Assembly: GCA_964517495.1 (NCBI GenBank)
Contig: CAZFER010000025.1
Coordinates: 1-64,000 of the forward strand
Reading direction: 5' to 3'
DNA: 64,000 bases
From: CAZFER01 sp964517495
Lineage (GTDB): Bacteria; Hinthialibacterota; Hinthialibacteria; Hinthialibacterales; Hinthialibacteraceae
In this document: in pieces, positions 42,244 through 50,251 of the stretch
How the letters are laid out: every line of letters begins with the position of its first letter
Numbering within the stretch: position 1 is the first letter of the stretch
The notes under the pieces: model-generated
What the model was told of the DNA's origin: nothing
Seen by the model: the letters and a program-made list of their open reading frames with translations, nothing else
Database searches by the model: none
Made by a program: the position numbers and the translations under genes

Positions 42244-42488
42244 ACTGTAAACTCATGATTCAAAGTCACTCCGTGGAAGTCCAGACTGGCGAATAATAGA
42301 CCGCAAAGTTCCAATACGGATTTAATTGTGAAGTCGATGTTTTATCTCTTCTGTTGATGCTGACTCGAAAAAAGGTTCTAATGCTTTCCGAATGTTGTCC
42401 CGTGCTTGCTCGATAGTATCACCTTGGCGCGATATCTAACTCCGGGCATAACGATACGTATCCATCACCTTCGCGTTCAATATTCGCT
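42174..42488. repeat. 315-bp direct repeat, copy 1
   Basis: It is identical to 43600-43914 except for two substitutions (CCGG against CTAG near its right end), at an offset of 1426 bases. It contains an attC-like site and a frameshifted HicB-like gene. The unit plus the PIN pair could have arisen by a tandem duplication or by homologous recombination between cassettes. Confidence 0.93.
42322..42488 (-). pseudogene. HicB-type antitoxin relic, copy 1 (no start)
   Basis: Reads ANIEREGDGYVSLCPELDIA, then a frameshift, then QGDTIEQARDNIRKALEPFF and ESASTEEIKHRLHN to a TAA at 42322. This is a short HicB antitoxin. The start codon is missing because the repeat ends inside the gene. The frameshift is shared with copy 2, so it predates the duplication. 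Confidence 0.65.
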
Positions 42489-42499
42489 TTAGTGGTACT

Positions 42500-42693
42500 T
42501 CAAGAAAGTGTCTTAGGAATTATGGCAACGGTGTTGAATTCGACATGTTTGATTTGGACTTTTGGGTTTTCATTCAGAAACTTCTGTATTTTATCCTCCA
42601 GATATTCATTTCCCGAGAATTTTCAGGTCTCATCTCCTACTCGTATAGTTCGAAAATTTTCATCAGCCCGCACAGAGAAAATTTGACTTTCAT
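42500..42693 (-). pseudogene. Decayed small protein gene
   Basis: An ATG at 42693 after GGAGAGG begins MKVK. With one frameshift and one TGA, the sequence reads FSVRADENFRTIRVGDET, FSGNEYLEDKIQKFLNEN and VQIKHVEFNTVAIIPKTLS. Pieces resemble small sporulation-type Cse60-like proteins, but the match is from memory and weak. It lies directly after the GTTAGGC of element B, so it is placed like a first cassette. Confidence 0.45.
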
Positions 42694-42712
42694 GTATTGC
42701 CTCTCCATATAT

Positions 42713-42777
42713 GCCTAACAATTTATTCAATGGTTTCCGTATTTTATACTATAATACCATATAGTCTTAACAGTCAA
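42713..42777 (-). promoter_or_regulatory. Promoter-like element ending in a recombination heptamer (copy B)
   Basis: On the minus strand TTGACT (42777-42772) is followed 18 bases later by TATAGT (42753-42748). Next is the 23-base stretch shared with copy A (42739-42717), and the element ends in GTTAGGC (42719-42713), a perfect GTTRRRY heptamer. The same order as copy A at 2426-2482, 40 kb away, argues for a conserved functional unit. Confidence 0.55.
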
Positions 42778-42810
42778 GAAAAATTCGCATGAATTTTCCC
42801 ATTTTGTACT

Positions 42811-42906
42811 ACAGGGCTATCGTACGCTGAATTTGAAGAGAATTGGATCGTAATTGACGCCGTGCAGATGAACCTGCTTGTTATCGGTGAAGTGGCCCGC
42901 CACTTT
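42811..42906 (+). pseudogene. HepT-like toxin fragment
   Basis: One plus-strand frame reads LSYAEFEENWIVIDAVQMN and LLVIGEVARHF, the core of HepT/DUF86 toxins (IGEAA motif). It has no start or end and runs into the stop of the opposite-strand gene at 42905. It is a truncated remnant in the opposite orientation to its neighbours. Confidence 0.5.
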
Positions 42907-43126
42907 AATCCGATGGTTGGGCCTTATTTTTCCCAACTTGTATTTGAGAGATGGCATCATCCAGGGTTATTTCACCCAGCCAATTCTCACGATCTTTTGT
43001 ATAGTTACCACGGCCTACAGAAAATTGATTCAGAAACCGAATGGTGTCAACAACACCCATCTCTTTGAATAGAATATGAGTAGCCTGACGACTAATTTCA
43101 GATATCGGTTTTGTTTCTATATTCAT
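42905..43126 (-). CDS. Small partner protein of PIN toxin, probable antitoxin
   Basis: The 73 residues MNIETKPISEISRQATHILF...RFLNQFSVGRGNYTKDRE are a type often encoded beside PIN proteins, with the conserved motif RFLNQF and NYTKDR. I recall no named family. The ATG overlaps the PIN gene stop by 4 bases, with the PIN gene first, which is the reverse of the usual antitoxin-toxin order. Antitoxin function is inferred from the pairing. Confidence 0.7.
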   Translation of the reverse strand: MNIETKPISEISRQATHILFKEMGVVDTIRFLNQFSVGRGNYTKDRENWLGEITLDDAISQIQVGKNKAQPSD

Positions 43127-43563
43127 ATGTCTAACTCCATCACCAATTCGGTGGGGAATACAACCTTGGTGTTTAATCCCTCGAAACTCTTAGCTTTTTT
43201 CAAAAACTTATCATCACATGTGCAAAAATAATCAACTTTTGAAGCGGATGCAAATGCCAAATGCAAAGCGTCCAATGGTTTCAATCCCGATGCTTCCAGC
43301 CTTCTGGCTAAAGCTTCAATTTCTGGCGTCAACAGAACAGTTTCCTTTGCTACTTTGAGAATGGCCAAAGCATCGTCTTTACGATCCTGATCGGGAATGA
43401 AACCAATCTCGAATAGCAGAGCATCTGATGAGATAAAATCCAAACGATCTGATTCACACCATGCCAGAATGACGAGTACCGCTTCAGCCTCAACCGCTAT
43501 TCTCGGTTGGGATTTATCATCAAAGGGACGTTGTAGACTACAACAATCAAGATAAATTCTCAT
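43123..43563 (-). CDS. PIN-domain protein (VapC-like toxin)
   Basis: This 146-residue PIN nuclease starts MRIYLDCCSLQRPFDD with the first catalytic Asp. The other acidic residues lie in FEIGFIPDQD, LKPLDALHLAFA and FCTCDDKFLKKA. All four acidic positions seem present, so it is likely active as an RNase. It begins 35 bases after the attC-like site and probably belongs to the same cassette as the small partner gene. Confidence 0.82.
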   Translation of the reverse strand: MRIYLDCCSLQRPFDDKSQPRIAVEAEAVLVILAWCESDRLDFISSDALLFEIGFIPDQDRKDDALAILKVAKETVLLTPEIEALARRLEASGLKPLDALHLAFASASKVDYFCTCDDKFLKKAKSFEGLNTKVVFPTELVMELDI

Positions 43564-43597
43564 TTAATGACATTCCTATTATGTTCAGCTTCACATT

Positions 43598-43669
43598 GCC
43601 TGACGATATGGTTCACCTGCCGGGATGAAGCGCAGTGGAATAGCGGTCAGGTGCAGCGTTTTGTTAGGC
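43598..43669 (-). other. attC-like site, copy 2
   Basis: On the minus strand it reads from GCCTAAC (43669-43663, a perfect RYYYAAC R'' box) to GTCAGGC (43604-43598). Inside, CACCTGCC (43614-43621) pairs with GGTCAGGTG (43645-43653) with a single unpaired T43647, the typical attC layout. It lies just past the HicB relic stop and just before the PIN pair, so the order is gene, attC, gene. Confidence 0.6.
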
Positions 43670-43914
43670 ACTGTAAACTCATGATTCAAAGTCACTCCGT
43701 GGAAGTCCAGACTGGCGAATAATAGACCGCAAAGTTCCAATACGGATTTAATTGTGAAGTCGATGTTTTATCTCTTCTGTTGATGCTGACTCGAAAAAAG
43801 GTTCTAATGCTTTCCGAATGTTGTCCCGTGCTTGCTCGATAGTATCACCTTGGCGCGATATCTAACTCTAGGCATAACGATACGTATCCATCACCTTCGC
43901 GTTCAATATTCGCT
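43600..43914. repeat. 315-bp direct repeat, copy 2
   Basis: Second copy of 42174-42488 with two substitutions. It holds attC-like copy 2 and most of the second HicB relic. The rest of the gap 43915-44131 holds the HicB start and a partial MITE-like copy (about 44040-44110, GGGAGGGGGAATGG). Confidence 0.93.
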
Positions 43915-43925
43915 GTAAGTTTCAT
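43748..43925 (-). pseudogene. HicB-type antitoxin relic, copy 2
   Basis: This copy keeps its ATG (43925) and reads MKLTANIEREGDGYVSLC, LELDIA, then frameshifts before QGDTIEQARDNIRKALEPFF and ends at 43748. The frameshift site is GCGCCAAGG, where two bases seem lost or one gained. It has no HicA partner nearby. Confidence 0.7.
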
Positions 43926-44131
43926 TGATGGTCTCTTATCTCTCAAAAATTACTCATCATATAAGAATAACACAGATTTCTCTATTCCCCAATCAATATT
44001 CGCATGTATTTTTCTCCAGATTCCAGCCGTTGTTCATCACTTAAAAATTGAATCCTCAGGTAAAGCTCTGCCATTTTGGGAGGGGGAATGGGTCTTCCAA
44101 GGCTAGCCTTTTTGAAATTCAGTGAATAGAT

Positions 44132-44830
44132 TCAGTTCTCAGACTGCACTGCTTGATCGGGGTATTGTTGTGGTTCTTCCTCGGAAGGCGTATCTTCAGG
44201 GGGGGCCATTGCCGCTTTGGCCTTATTATATTCTTCTTCTTTTTCCTTGATTGCTTGGTTGAGTTCTATCACAATCTGTTTGATCTTCTCTATCTCACTT
44301 AAAAAACGGTCTTTTCTGCGTTCTATATCTTCTTTCTGCTTTTTCAACTTGTCCAAATCCATGAAGAGCAAGAATGCAGCAATTAAAAATGCTATCAACA
44401 AGATGATTCCAGCCACTAATTCAAATTGCAGTAGAAAGAAAAGAATGCTCATTACAAATCCTACCATCACCAGCAGGACAGAATTAATGCCGGGCGTGAT
44501 CGAGGGGGCCATCGATGTAATTTGGGATTCATAAGTACGAATCGATTCACGATGATCATGCCGCTTCTTCTTTAATTTACGCAGTTCTTCCTCCAAAGCC
44601 TCCAGATTAACATTACTCTGCGGTTTGGTTTCTTCACCGGCTCCCTGTTTGGCTTCCTGAATCAGCTTTTCCAACTGATTGACATTGTACTTTGCTTCAC
44701 CGGCAAGTGAATTTAGCGCAACAATAAAGTCTTCCTGGGCTTCAGCATCGACCGCCTTAAGCAATCCTTCCGCAAACGGCATTTCATTTCGATGCACTTT
44801 GAATGCGATATTAAACGCCGCACTCTTCAT
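44132..44830 (-). CDS. Coiled-coil membrane protein
   Basis: This 232-residue protein is unknown to me. A coiled-coil segment (residues 75-105, ALEEELRKLKKKRHDHRE) leads to two close membrane helices (SVLLVMVGFVMSILFFLL; VAGIILLIAFLIAAFLLFM). A second long coiled coil (LKKQKEDIERRKDRFLSE) and an acidic Pro/Gln tail follow. It opens MKSAAFNIAFKVHRNEMPF with no signal peptide. The hairpin of two helices between coiled coils suggests a membrane scaffold or sensor. No neighbour gives a role. Confidence 0.75.
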   Translation of the reverse strand: MKSAAFNIAFKVHRNEMPFAEGLLKAVDAEAQEDFIVALNSLAGEAKYNVNQLEKLIQEAKQGAGEETKPQSNVNLEALEEELRKLKKKRHDHRESIRTYESQITSMAPSITPGINSVLLVMVGFVMSILFFLLQFELVAGIILLIAFLIAAFLLFMDLDKLKKQKEDIERRKDRFLSEIEKIKQIVIELNQAIKEKEEEYNKAKAAMAPPEDTPSEEEPQQYPDQAVQSEN

Positions 44831-45084
44831 TCAAATAACTCTCTCACTTTGGATAAGTATTTATATTTTTCTAAGCCCTAAACCCCTTTATAGAAGAAGA
44901 TATTTTCAAGGAATGATTTTAGTGATTCAAGTAATTATGTATCTTTTTTAATCCTATCATAAATTTGTTACAATTCCATGTTGGATTGGATATTTAAATT
45001 ATGAAACATTTAACTTTTTGCATTCAAAGTCAATTCTCATAAAATATTAACCTGATCTTAAAGATTAGAATAGGGAAGATTGGG

Positions 45085-46002
45085 TTAAAACTGAAATACC
45101 TGCACACGATGATTTTTGGTATCTGCAACAAAGATTTTTCCCTCATCCACTGAAACTCCCCAAGGTTGTGCCAACATTCCTTTTTCGCTACCCAATCCAC
45201 CCCACGAAGCCAGCCATTTCCCTTCCGATGTAAACTTTTGAACACGGTGGCTCCCATATTCACATATATAGACATTGTTTTGCTCATCGACGTCAATGTC
45301 ATAAGGAAATGACATTTCCCCGTCATTTTTCCCCTCTTTTCCAAATTTCCGGATAAATTCACCTTTTTGATTGTAGACCACCACACGATGATTCACGGAG
45401 TCGGCAATATAAAGGAGCGAATCGTTCCCCCTTACAATCCCCATCGCCCGGTTTAGTTGGCGGTCACCAGTACCATATTCACCCCAGCCACGTAAATATT
45501 CACCCTCTTTGGTAAATACTTGAATTCGGTCTTCATGTCCATATTCTGTAACAAACATCTCACCGTTATCACCAATAGCGACATCGGTTGGGAATACAAA
45601 TTTGCCCGGCTCCTCGCCATATTCACCAAACGATGAGATTAATTCTCCCTCTCTATCAAAATGCAAAATCCTGGAATAATGCGTATCAGCGATCCAAACA
45701 TCCCCATTTTGATCTCCTGCCATATCCGTTGGGGTGCCGTTCTCAATTTCTTCAAGTTCCCACTGCAAAATGAAATTCCCCTCATAATCAAATTTTTGAA
45801 TCCGCCCCGTCCGGTCAATCACGAAAAGTTCACCTTTTTGAGCCAGAATTGCCCGTGGAGTACCAAACTGACCGGGTTGCTTTCCATACCAACCCCAAGC
45901 TGTTAATACATAGGATGGACCATTGTTACCTGAACAGGAAAATAATCCCAATACCCCGATTAAGGTTAAACTCAAATAAATTAATGACTTAGTTTGATTC
46001 AT
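45085..46002 (-). CDS. NHL-repeat lipoprotein
   Basis: The 305 residues start with a lipoprotein signal (LIGVLGLFSCSGN, Cys at about 24). Six NHL beta-propeller units follow, each with the pattern GxFxxPxDVAxxxNGxxxVxDxxxxRIQxF, for example FVFPTDVAIGDNGEMFVTE and AQPWGVSVDEGKIFVADT. Such propellers bind proteins, ligands or sugars at the cell surface. Its start overlaps the end of the ABC ATPase gene by 14 bases, making it the last gene of the importer operon. A role in substrate binding or scaffolding is an inference. Confidence 0.88.
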   Translation of the reverse strand: MNQTKSLIYLSLTLIGVLGLFSCSGNNGPSYVLTAWGWYGKQPGQFGTPRAILAQKGELFVIDRTGRIQKFDYEGNFILQWELEEIENGTPTDMAGDQNGDVWIADTHYSRILHFDREGELISSFGEYGEEPGKFVFPTDVAIGDNGEMFVTEYGHEDRIQVFTKEGEYLRGWGEYGTGDRQLNRAMGIVRGNDSLLYIADSVNHRVVVYNQKGEFIRKFGKEGKNDGEMSFPYDIDVDEQNNVYICEYGSHRVQKFTSEGKWLASWGGLGSEKGMLAQPWGVSVDEGKIFVADTKNHRVQVFQF

Positions 46003-47017
46003 CGGTTAATATTACCGGTGGTTTGTTGAAAATAACATCCACCATTTCCCCTACTGAAATCCCATGCGAAGATATACCAAGGATCGTATGATCACCATGT
46101 TCAACATGTACATGAAATTTATGGCCAAAAAAGCGGCACGCCTTTACTCTTCCTTTTCCAGTGTTGTTCGGCTCGATTTTAACATCGTTATGATGAATCG
46201 TAGCGGTATATCTCCCTTGTTCTGTTTTTTGGCAAGGCCATTTTCCAAAGGATGAGTAGCACATCTGATTCTCCAATTTTACACTCAAAAAGTTTCGATA
46301 TCCCAACAAGCGGGCCGCTGCTTCTGTTTGTGGAGTATTGAAAACATCCTCAATCTGGCCGGATTGCAAGGCGTAACCCTGATCCAATATCACGATATGA
46401 TCCGCTAAGGTAAACGCTTCATCCAAGGAATGAGTTACATATAGAATCGTCTTGTTGAGTGTTTTCAATTTTAGAATGGCTTGTAACAACTCTTCTCTCA
46501 ACGGTGCATCCAAACTGGATAGAGGCTCGTCAAGTAATAGATACTCAGGATCATTGGCAAGAGCACGGGCGAATGAAAGGCGCCGCTGTTCACCCCCTGA
46601 AAGAGTGTAGGGACGGCGGTCAGCAAGATCAGTTAAATTAAATAGACGAAGCAATTCCGTCACTCGTTTCGAACGATCCTCCGGCGAAAACGCTTTTGTA
46701 AGCATAGGTAATTCAATATGTTTCATCACATTGATAGAGGGCCAAAGGGCGGGATCTTGAAAACAAAAACCGGTTTGCCGTTTCGGAGGGCTAACCCATT
46801 GGCCATTACCTACCACACATGTTTCTCCAAGATAAATGGAACCAGTTAAAGGCTTTTCCAACCCGGCAATAAGCATGAGGGCACTGGTCTTTCCTACTCC
46901 GGATGGGCCATACAAAACAGTGATCTTCCCATGCGGTGCCTGAAAGGATAGGTTTCTTAACACTTCATTGGAGTGATAACTCAATGATATTGAATCCAGA
47001 ATTATTCCGTCGGCCAT
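45989..47017 (-). CDS. ABC importer ATPase (FbpC/PotA-type)
   Basis: This 342-residue ATP-binding subunit has Walker A GPSGVGKTSAL, the Q-loop (CFQDPAL), the signature LSGGEQRRLSFARAL, Walker B YLLLDEPLSSLD and the H-loop THSLDEA. The C-terminal about 110 residues form a TOBE-type regulatory domain (KACRFFGHKFHVHVEHGDH). Together with the fused permease and solute-binding gene it forms an importer of the iron/thiamine/aminoethylphosphonate class. The ATG at 47017 is chosen to match the family start; AGGTG lies upstream. Confidence 0.92.
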   Translation of the reverse strand: MADGIILDSISLSYHSNEVLRNLSFQAPHGKITVLYGPSGVGKTSALMLIAGLEKPLTGSIYLGETCVVGNGQWVSPPKRQTGFCFQDPALWPSINVMKHIELPMLTKAFSPEDRSKRVTELLRLFNLTDLADRRPYTLSGGEQRRLSFARALANDPEYLLLDEPLSSLDAPLREELLQAILKLKTLNKTILYVTHSLDEAFTLADHIVILDQGYALQSGQIEDVFNTPQTEAAARLLGYRNFLSVKLENQMCYSSFGKWPCQKTEQGRYTATIHHNDVKIEPNNTGKGRVKACRFFGHKFHVHVEHGDHTILGISSHGISVGEMVDVIFNKPPVILTDESN

Positions 47018-47088
47018 AAAATAAATCACCTGTCTTTATTCCTGACAACAACCACCCTTATTGTGGTACAAACTTCTGGGATTGTCTC

Positions 47089-47165
47089 AAAACTGGGTTG
47101 ACACGTAGGTCAACCCCTACATGTTGTAAGGTTCGAACCTATGTGTTCGCCCTATGTTGTGGCAT
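47089..47165. repeat. Family 2 double-hairpin repeat (full copy)
   Basis: GGGTTGACACGTAGGTCAACC is followed by GGTTCGAACCTATGTGTTCGC, each a palindrome, and then CCTATGTTGTGGCATGCC. It sits between the permease and ATPase genes of one operon, so it would be transcribed and could fold into two hairpins that tune expression of the downstream gene. A further AGGCTGGAAGCCT stem follows at about 47171. Confidence 0.65.
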
Positions 47166-47211
47166 GCCAGGCTGGAAGCCTGCTCCACAAGAAAAGATTG
47201 TTACTGGATCA

Positions 47212-48831
47212 TCAATCCTGATTATCCGTAAAAGCACTTTTTAACCTTAAAATAATACTACCCATAAGAATCAACACAGTGGGCAGCAATAACAACAAAA
47301 ATCCAATCGCAGAGGTTTGAGACTCACTGCCATAATGCAGCAAATTATAATACTCCACGGTTAAACTCTCACCTCCAGGTGGATGGAGTAAAATCGTGAT
47401 GGCGACATCTCCCCATACAAATAACGAACTGACGAATATACAGGGAATCGCAGGATACCAAAATGAGGGTAAGTATAATCTCCGGACCTTGGAATACCAC
47501 CCAATGTTCATTAATGATGCCGCTGTCTTCTGGGTTGTTCCAAAGTGGCTCCAAAGCAGCACACCTGTTCCATAACCAATGATGAAATAATGACTTACAT
47601 AAGCGCATAGCATTGAAATATAAGCTATCCCCGCTGGAATTCGCCCTGGCCAGAACGAGCGCATGCGCAACCATCCCGACGCCACAATGATTCCCGGCAG
47701 TAGAAACATGAATAGAATTCCCGCTGAGATCCAAATCCCCTTTTTCCCTTGCATAAAGTTGGTCATCCACAATCCCAATCCCACCATAACAGCCCCGCTC
47801 ACCACGCTATAACCAAGGCTTTTGAAACTCGTCCCCATGTGTTCCCATATGACATTCAAAATGAGCGGTAAGGACCGTGCTTTTATCATTAATCCAAGCA
47901 GTGGGAGGATACATGATAGAAAAAAAACCCAAAAGACACCAATATATATCACAACACGCATCCAAAAAGGTATCGGCCCGATGGTGGCCTGGCCGATATT
48001 GCTTGAGAAGGTTTTTTGAGCGCGATAAAGCAAAATTCCAAAAATGGGGACCAGCAATAGATAAGGCAGGCATAAAACCATCGCCTCTCTTTCTTCCATG
48101 AGGGCCGATATTCGCATGAAAATCTCTAGTGGATAAACGCTAATTTGGAATAAAGAAGGCACTTCGAATTGCACCAAGGCTAAACTAAAAACCAGCACAC
48201 TTGCAATAAATAATGGCTCCAGCCAGGCGGGTAGAATAATCCTCCAAACGCGGTTATATGGCTTGAGTGTAAGGCGGGCCGCATTGATTTGGGATGCAGT
48301 CGGTTCTGCCAGAGTGGCTAATAGATAAAAGATAATCGGCCAAAAACATAAAGCCAATAAAAATCCAGCCCCTGGTAGACTATATAAATATGTGGAGAAA
48401 AACCCTTGTGGTCCCCACATAATCCGCCCGCTCCCTGCTTGCTCCCATACAGCCGCCAATGTCATCCAGCCGGAAGCCACCCCAAACGGGGGATACGAAA
48501 GAGGAATCAAGGCCACAACAATAAGGAACAGTTTCTTCTTTGAGGGAAGCGATAAGAAACAGAGATAGACAATTAGAGCGAAAAAAACTGAAAATACAGT
48601 CGTATATAATGCCAAACCGAGGGAGTTGGTTAACCGGTTATAAGCAGACTGATCAAACAGAGCGGCAAACTGCTTCAGTTCCCCATTATCCAGAGTAAAA
48701 ATTTCCCCCAGCATCGCAAAAAATGGGAGAAATAAAACAGCTAAACAAAAGTAGAGAGGTATATACTTAAAAGGTTTAAATCTTTGTGACATCTCAGCCA
48801 TACGCAATGAGAAAAGTATGCTACCTTTCAT
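47212..48831 (-). CDS. ABC importer permease, two fused domains (FbpB/ThiP-like)
   Basis: The 539 residues carry two binding-protein-dependent permease domains in tandem with about 12 helices. EAA-like loops lie near SQINAARLTLKPYNRVWRII and TAASLMNIGWYSKVRRLYLP, each followed by a helix. Fused permeases occur in iron (FbpB), thiamine (ThiP) and phosphonate importers. The ATG at 48831 is preferred because GGAG lies 6 bases before it; that region and the first about 12 codons lie inside MITE-like copy H, so the repeat may supply the start. A later ATG (MSQRFKPF) matches the family start. Confidence 0.85.
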   Translation of the reverse strand: MKGSILFSLRMAEMSQRFKPFKYIPLYFCLAVLFLPFFAMLGEIFTLDNGELKQFAALFDQSAYNRLTNSLGLALYTTVFSVFFALIVYLCFLSLPSKKKLFLIVVALIPLSYPPFGVASGWMTLAAVWEQAGSGRIMWGPQGFFSTYLYSLPGAGFLLALCFWPIIFYLLATLAEPTASQINAARLTLKPYNRVWRIILPAWLEPLFIASVLVFSLALVQFEVPSLFQISVYPLEIFMRISALMEEREAMVLCLPYLLLVPIFGILLYRAQKTFSSNIGQATIGPIPFWMRVVIYIGVFWVFFLSCILPLLGLMIKARSLPLILNVIWEHMGTSFKSLGYSVVSGAVMVGLGLWMTNFMQGKKGIWISAGILFMFLLPGIIVASGWLRMRSFWPGRIPAGIAYISMLCAYVSHYFIIGYGTGVLLWSHFGTTQKTAASLMNIGWYSKVRRLYLPSFWYPAIPCIFVSSLFVWGDVAITILLHPPGGESLTVEYYNLLHYGSESQTSAIGFLLLLLPTVLILMGSIILRLKSAFTDNQD

Positions 48832-48968
48832 TTGGCACTCCAATTCCTCCTCCAATGAAATGGGGGAGGTTAGGAGGGGGGTAAAGGATTACACTCTCTC
48901 GGTATTTCTATCAACCCTCCCCTACCCCCTCCCAATCCTGGGAAGGGAATGGAGCTTAATATGGCTGA
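48793..48968. repeat. MITE-like intergenic repeat, copy H (full length)
   Basis: This 176-bp element runs from TCAGCCATACGCAATGAG to GAGCTTAATATGGCTGA. It has CTCCAATGAAATGGGGGAGG and CCTCCCAATCCTGGGAAGGG. Its left end overlaps the 5' codons of the permease gene, and its right end lies 17 bases from the binding protein stop. It therefore sits inside a likely operon. Confidence 0.75.
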
Positions 48969-48984
48969 ACTCTTACAAATCCTC

Positions 48985-50025
48985 TTAATCGATCAAAGTT
49001 CTTAAGAATTCCATGCACGGTTTTGTATTTTGGGCAATATCTTCAAAATCCACATCCATTGTCTTAATCTTATTTAAATCAGGAACCCCTTCAAGGCGTG
49101 TTGCGGATGCATGAAGCGGGATTTGACGCGCACGTGTTTGTGATAATTTTTCCTCTACCCCGGGCGAGAGCATATAATCTATAAATTGCTTACCCGCATC
49201 AGGGTTGGGAGCACCCGCGATGAGCGAAATGGTATTGGGAATAAGAAGGGTTCCCTTGCCATCCTGCTCCAAATATTCCATTCGAATGGGCTTATCATCA
49301 TCGATAATAGCGAACACATCATCCGTATCGGTCAAGCCATAGGCGATTTGCCCTTGCGCCGCCGCATCTCGTACAGTGGCATTCCCCTGCAAAAACTGAA
49401 CTTGATTACCCTTTAGGGTTTTAATCAACTCACCAAATGGTTCTCTTCCCATAATCGTATAAAGGGCTGCCATATGAGTAGCCGTTGTTCCAAACATGGG
49501 AACAGCTATCGCAGTTTTTTGTTGATATTGCTCATTGGCCAGGTCTGGAACTGAGTTTGGAGTTTCCGAAGGTGGAACCAGTTCCGTGTTGATAATCATC
49601 ACCCTGGCCCGTGCGGAAAAACCGGTCCAATAGCCTTGGTCATCTTTAAACTTGGCTGGAATCCCTTCTGCGGAGGGGGAATGATAGGGTTGAAGCAAGT
49701 CCTGATTTTTCAACTGGATTGTTCGAACAATTTCTGAATTCCAGAAGACATCCGCTTGTGGATTGCTCTTTTCCTGCTGTAATTTGGTGTAAAGCCCGGT
49801 GGTTTTGGTCAGTTCGTTGTCATAAACCGCGTTAACTGTGATTTCCGGATGTTGGGTTTCAAAATCGCTAATAATCACGGATGAATAATCCCGGTCGACT
49901 GACGTATAGATGGTCAATACATTTTCGGAGCCACCACATCCACTTAACAATCCCAGCGTTCCAACCGTAATCAAAATTCCAACGATGTTTTTCCAGTGTG
50001 TGGATAACTTCATAAAATTCAGCAT
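48985..50025 (-). CDS. ABC importer solute-binding lipoprotein (iron-type)
   Basis: This 346-residue protein has a lipoprotein signal (LITVGTLGLLSGCGG) and the fold of ferric-binding FbpA/AfuA proteins. LTIYTSVDRDYSSVIISDFE opens the mature part; DVFWNSEIVRTIQL and GYWTGFSARARVMIINTELV are conserved segments. The Tyr pair that binds iron in FbpA is not evident in the usual place, so the ligand may be another metal or a phosphonate. The ATG at 50025 follows AGAGGAG. It is the first gene of the importer operon. Confidence 0.87.
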   Translation of the reverse strand: MLNFMKLSTHWKNIVGILITVGTLGLLSGCGGSENVLTIYTSVDRDYSSVIISDFETQHPEITVNAVYDNELTKTTGLYTKLQQEKSNPQADVFWNSEIVRTIQLKNQDLLQPYHSPSAEGIPAKFKDDQGYWTGFSARARVMIINTELVPPSETPNSVPDLANEQYQQKTAIAVPMFGTTATHMAALYTIMGREPFGELIKTLKGNQVQFLQGNATVRDAAAQGQIAYGLTDTDDVFAIIDDDKPIRMEYLEQDGKGTLLIPNTISLIAGAPNPDAGKQFIDYMLSPGVEEKLSQTRARQIPLHASATRLEGVPDLNKIKTMDVDFEDIAQNTKPCMEFLRTLID

Positions 50026-50059
50026 ATACTCCTCTCTAAATTTATCATGCAAGCAATGC

Positions 50060-50225
50060 TTATCAACCCTCCCCTAGCCCCTCCCAATCTTGGGAGGGGA
50101 ATGGTCGCTCCAATCAATTAGAAATAAACCCAACCTCTGCTCTTCCAAGCAGTTATCGAATACTCATTTCTCCCCCAAGCCTGGGGGAGATACAGAGGGG
50201 GTTGTTAGTCTGCCTCAAAACTTAT
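50060..50225. repeat. MITE-like intergenic repeat, compound copy I
   Basis: This stretch contains CCTCCCCTAGCCCCTCCCAA and GGGAGGGGAATGG, then CTCCCCCAAGCCTGGGGGAG, a near-perfect palindrome. It fills the gap between the importer operon and the 552-residue protein. A similar compound lies at 51940. Confidence 0.55.
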
Positions 50226-50251
50226 GTGCAAAATTCAGTTTAGATCTGTAC

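Noticed and set aside
42862..43068. Plus-strand 68-codon frame as a complete gene
   Set aside because: Only its first about 15 codons match HepT; the rest is antisense of the small partner gene, so it is a fragment.
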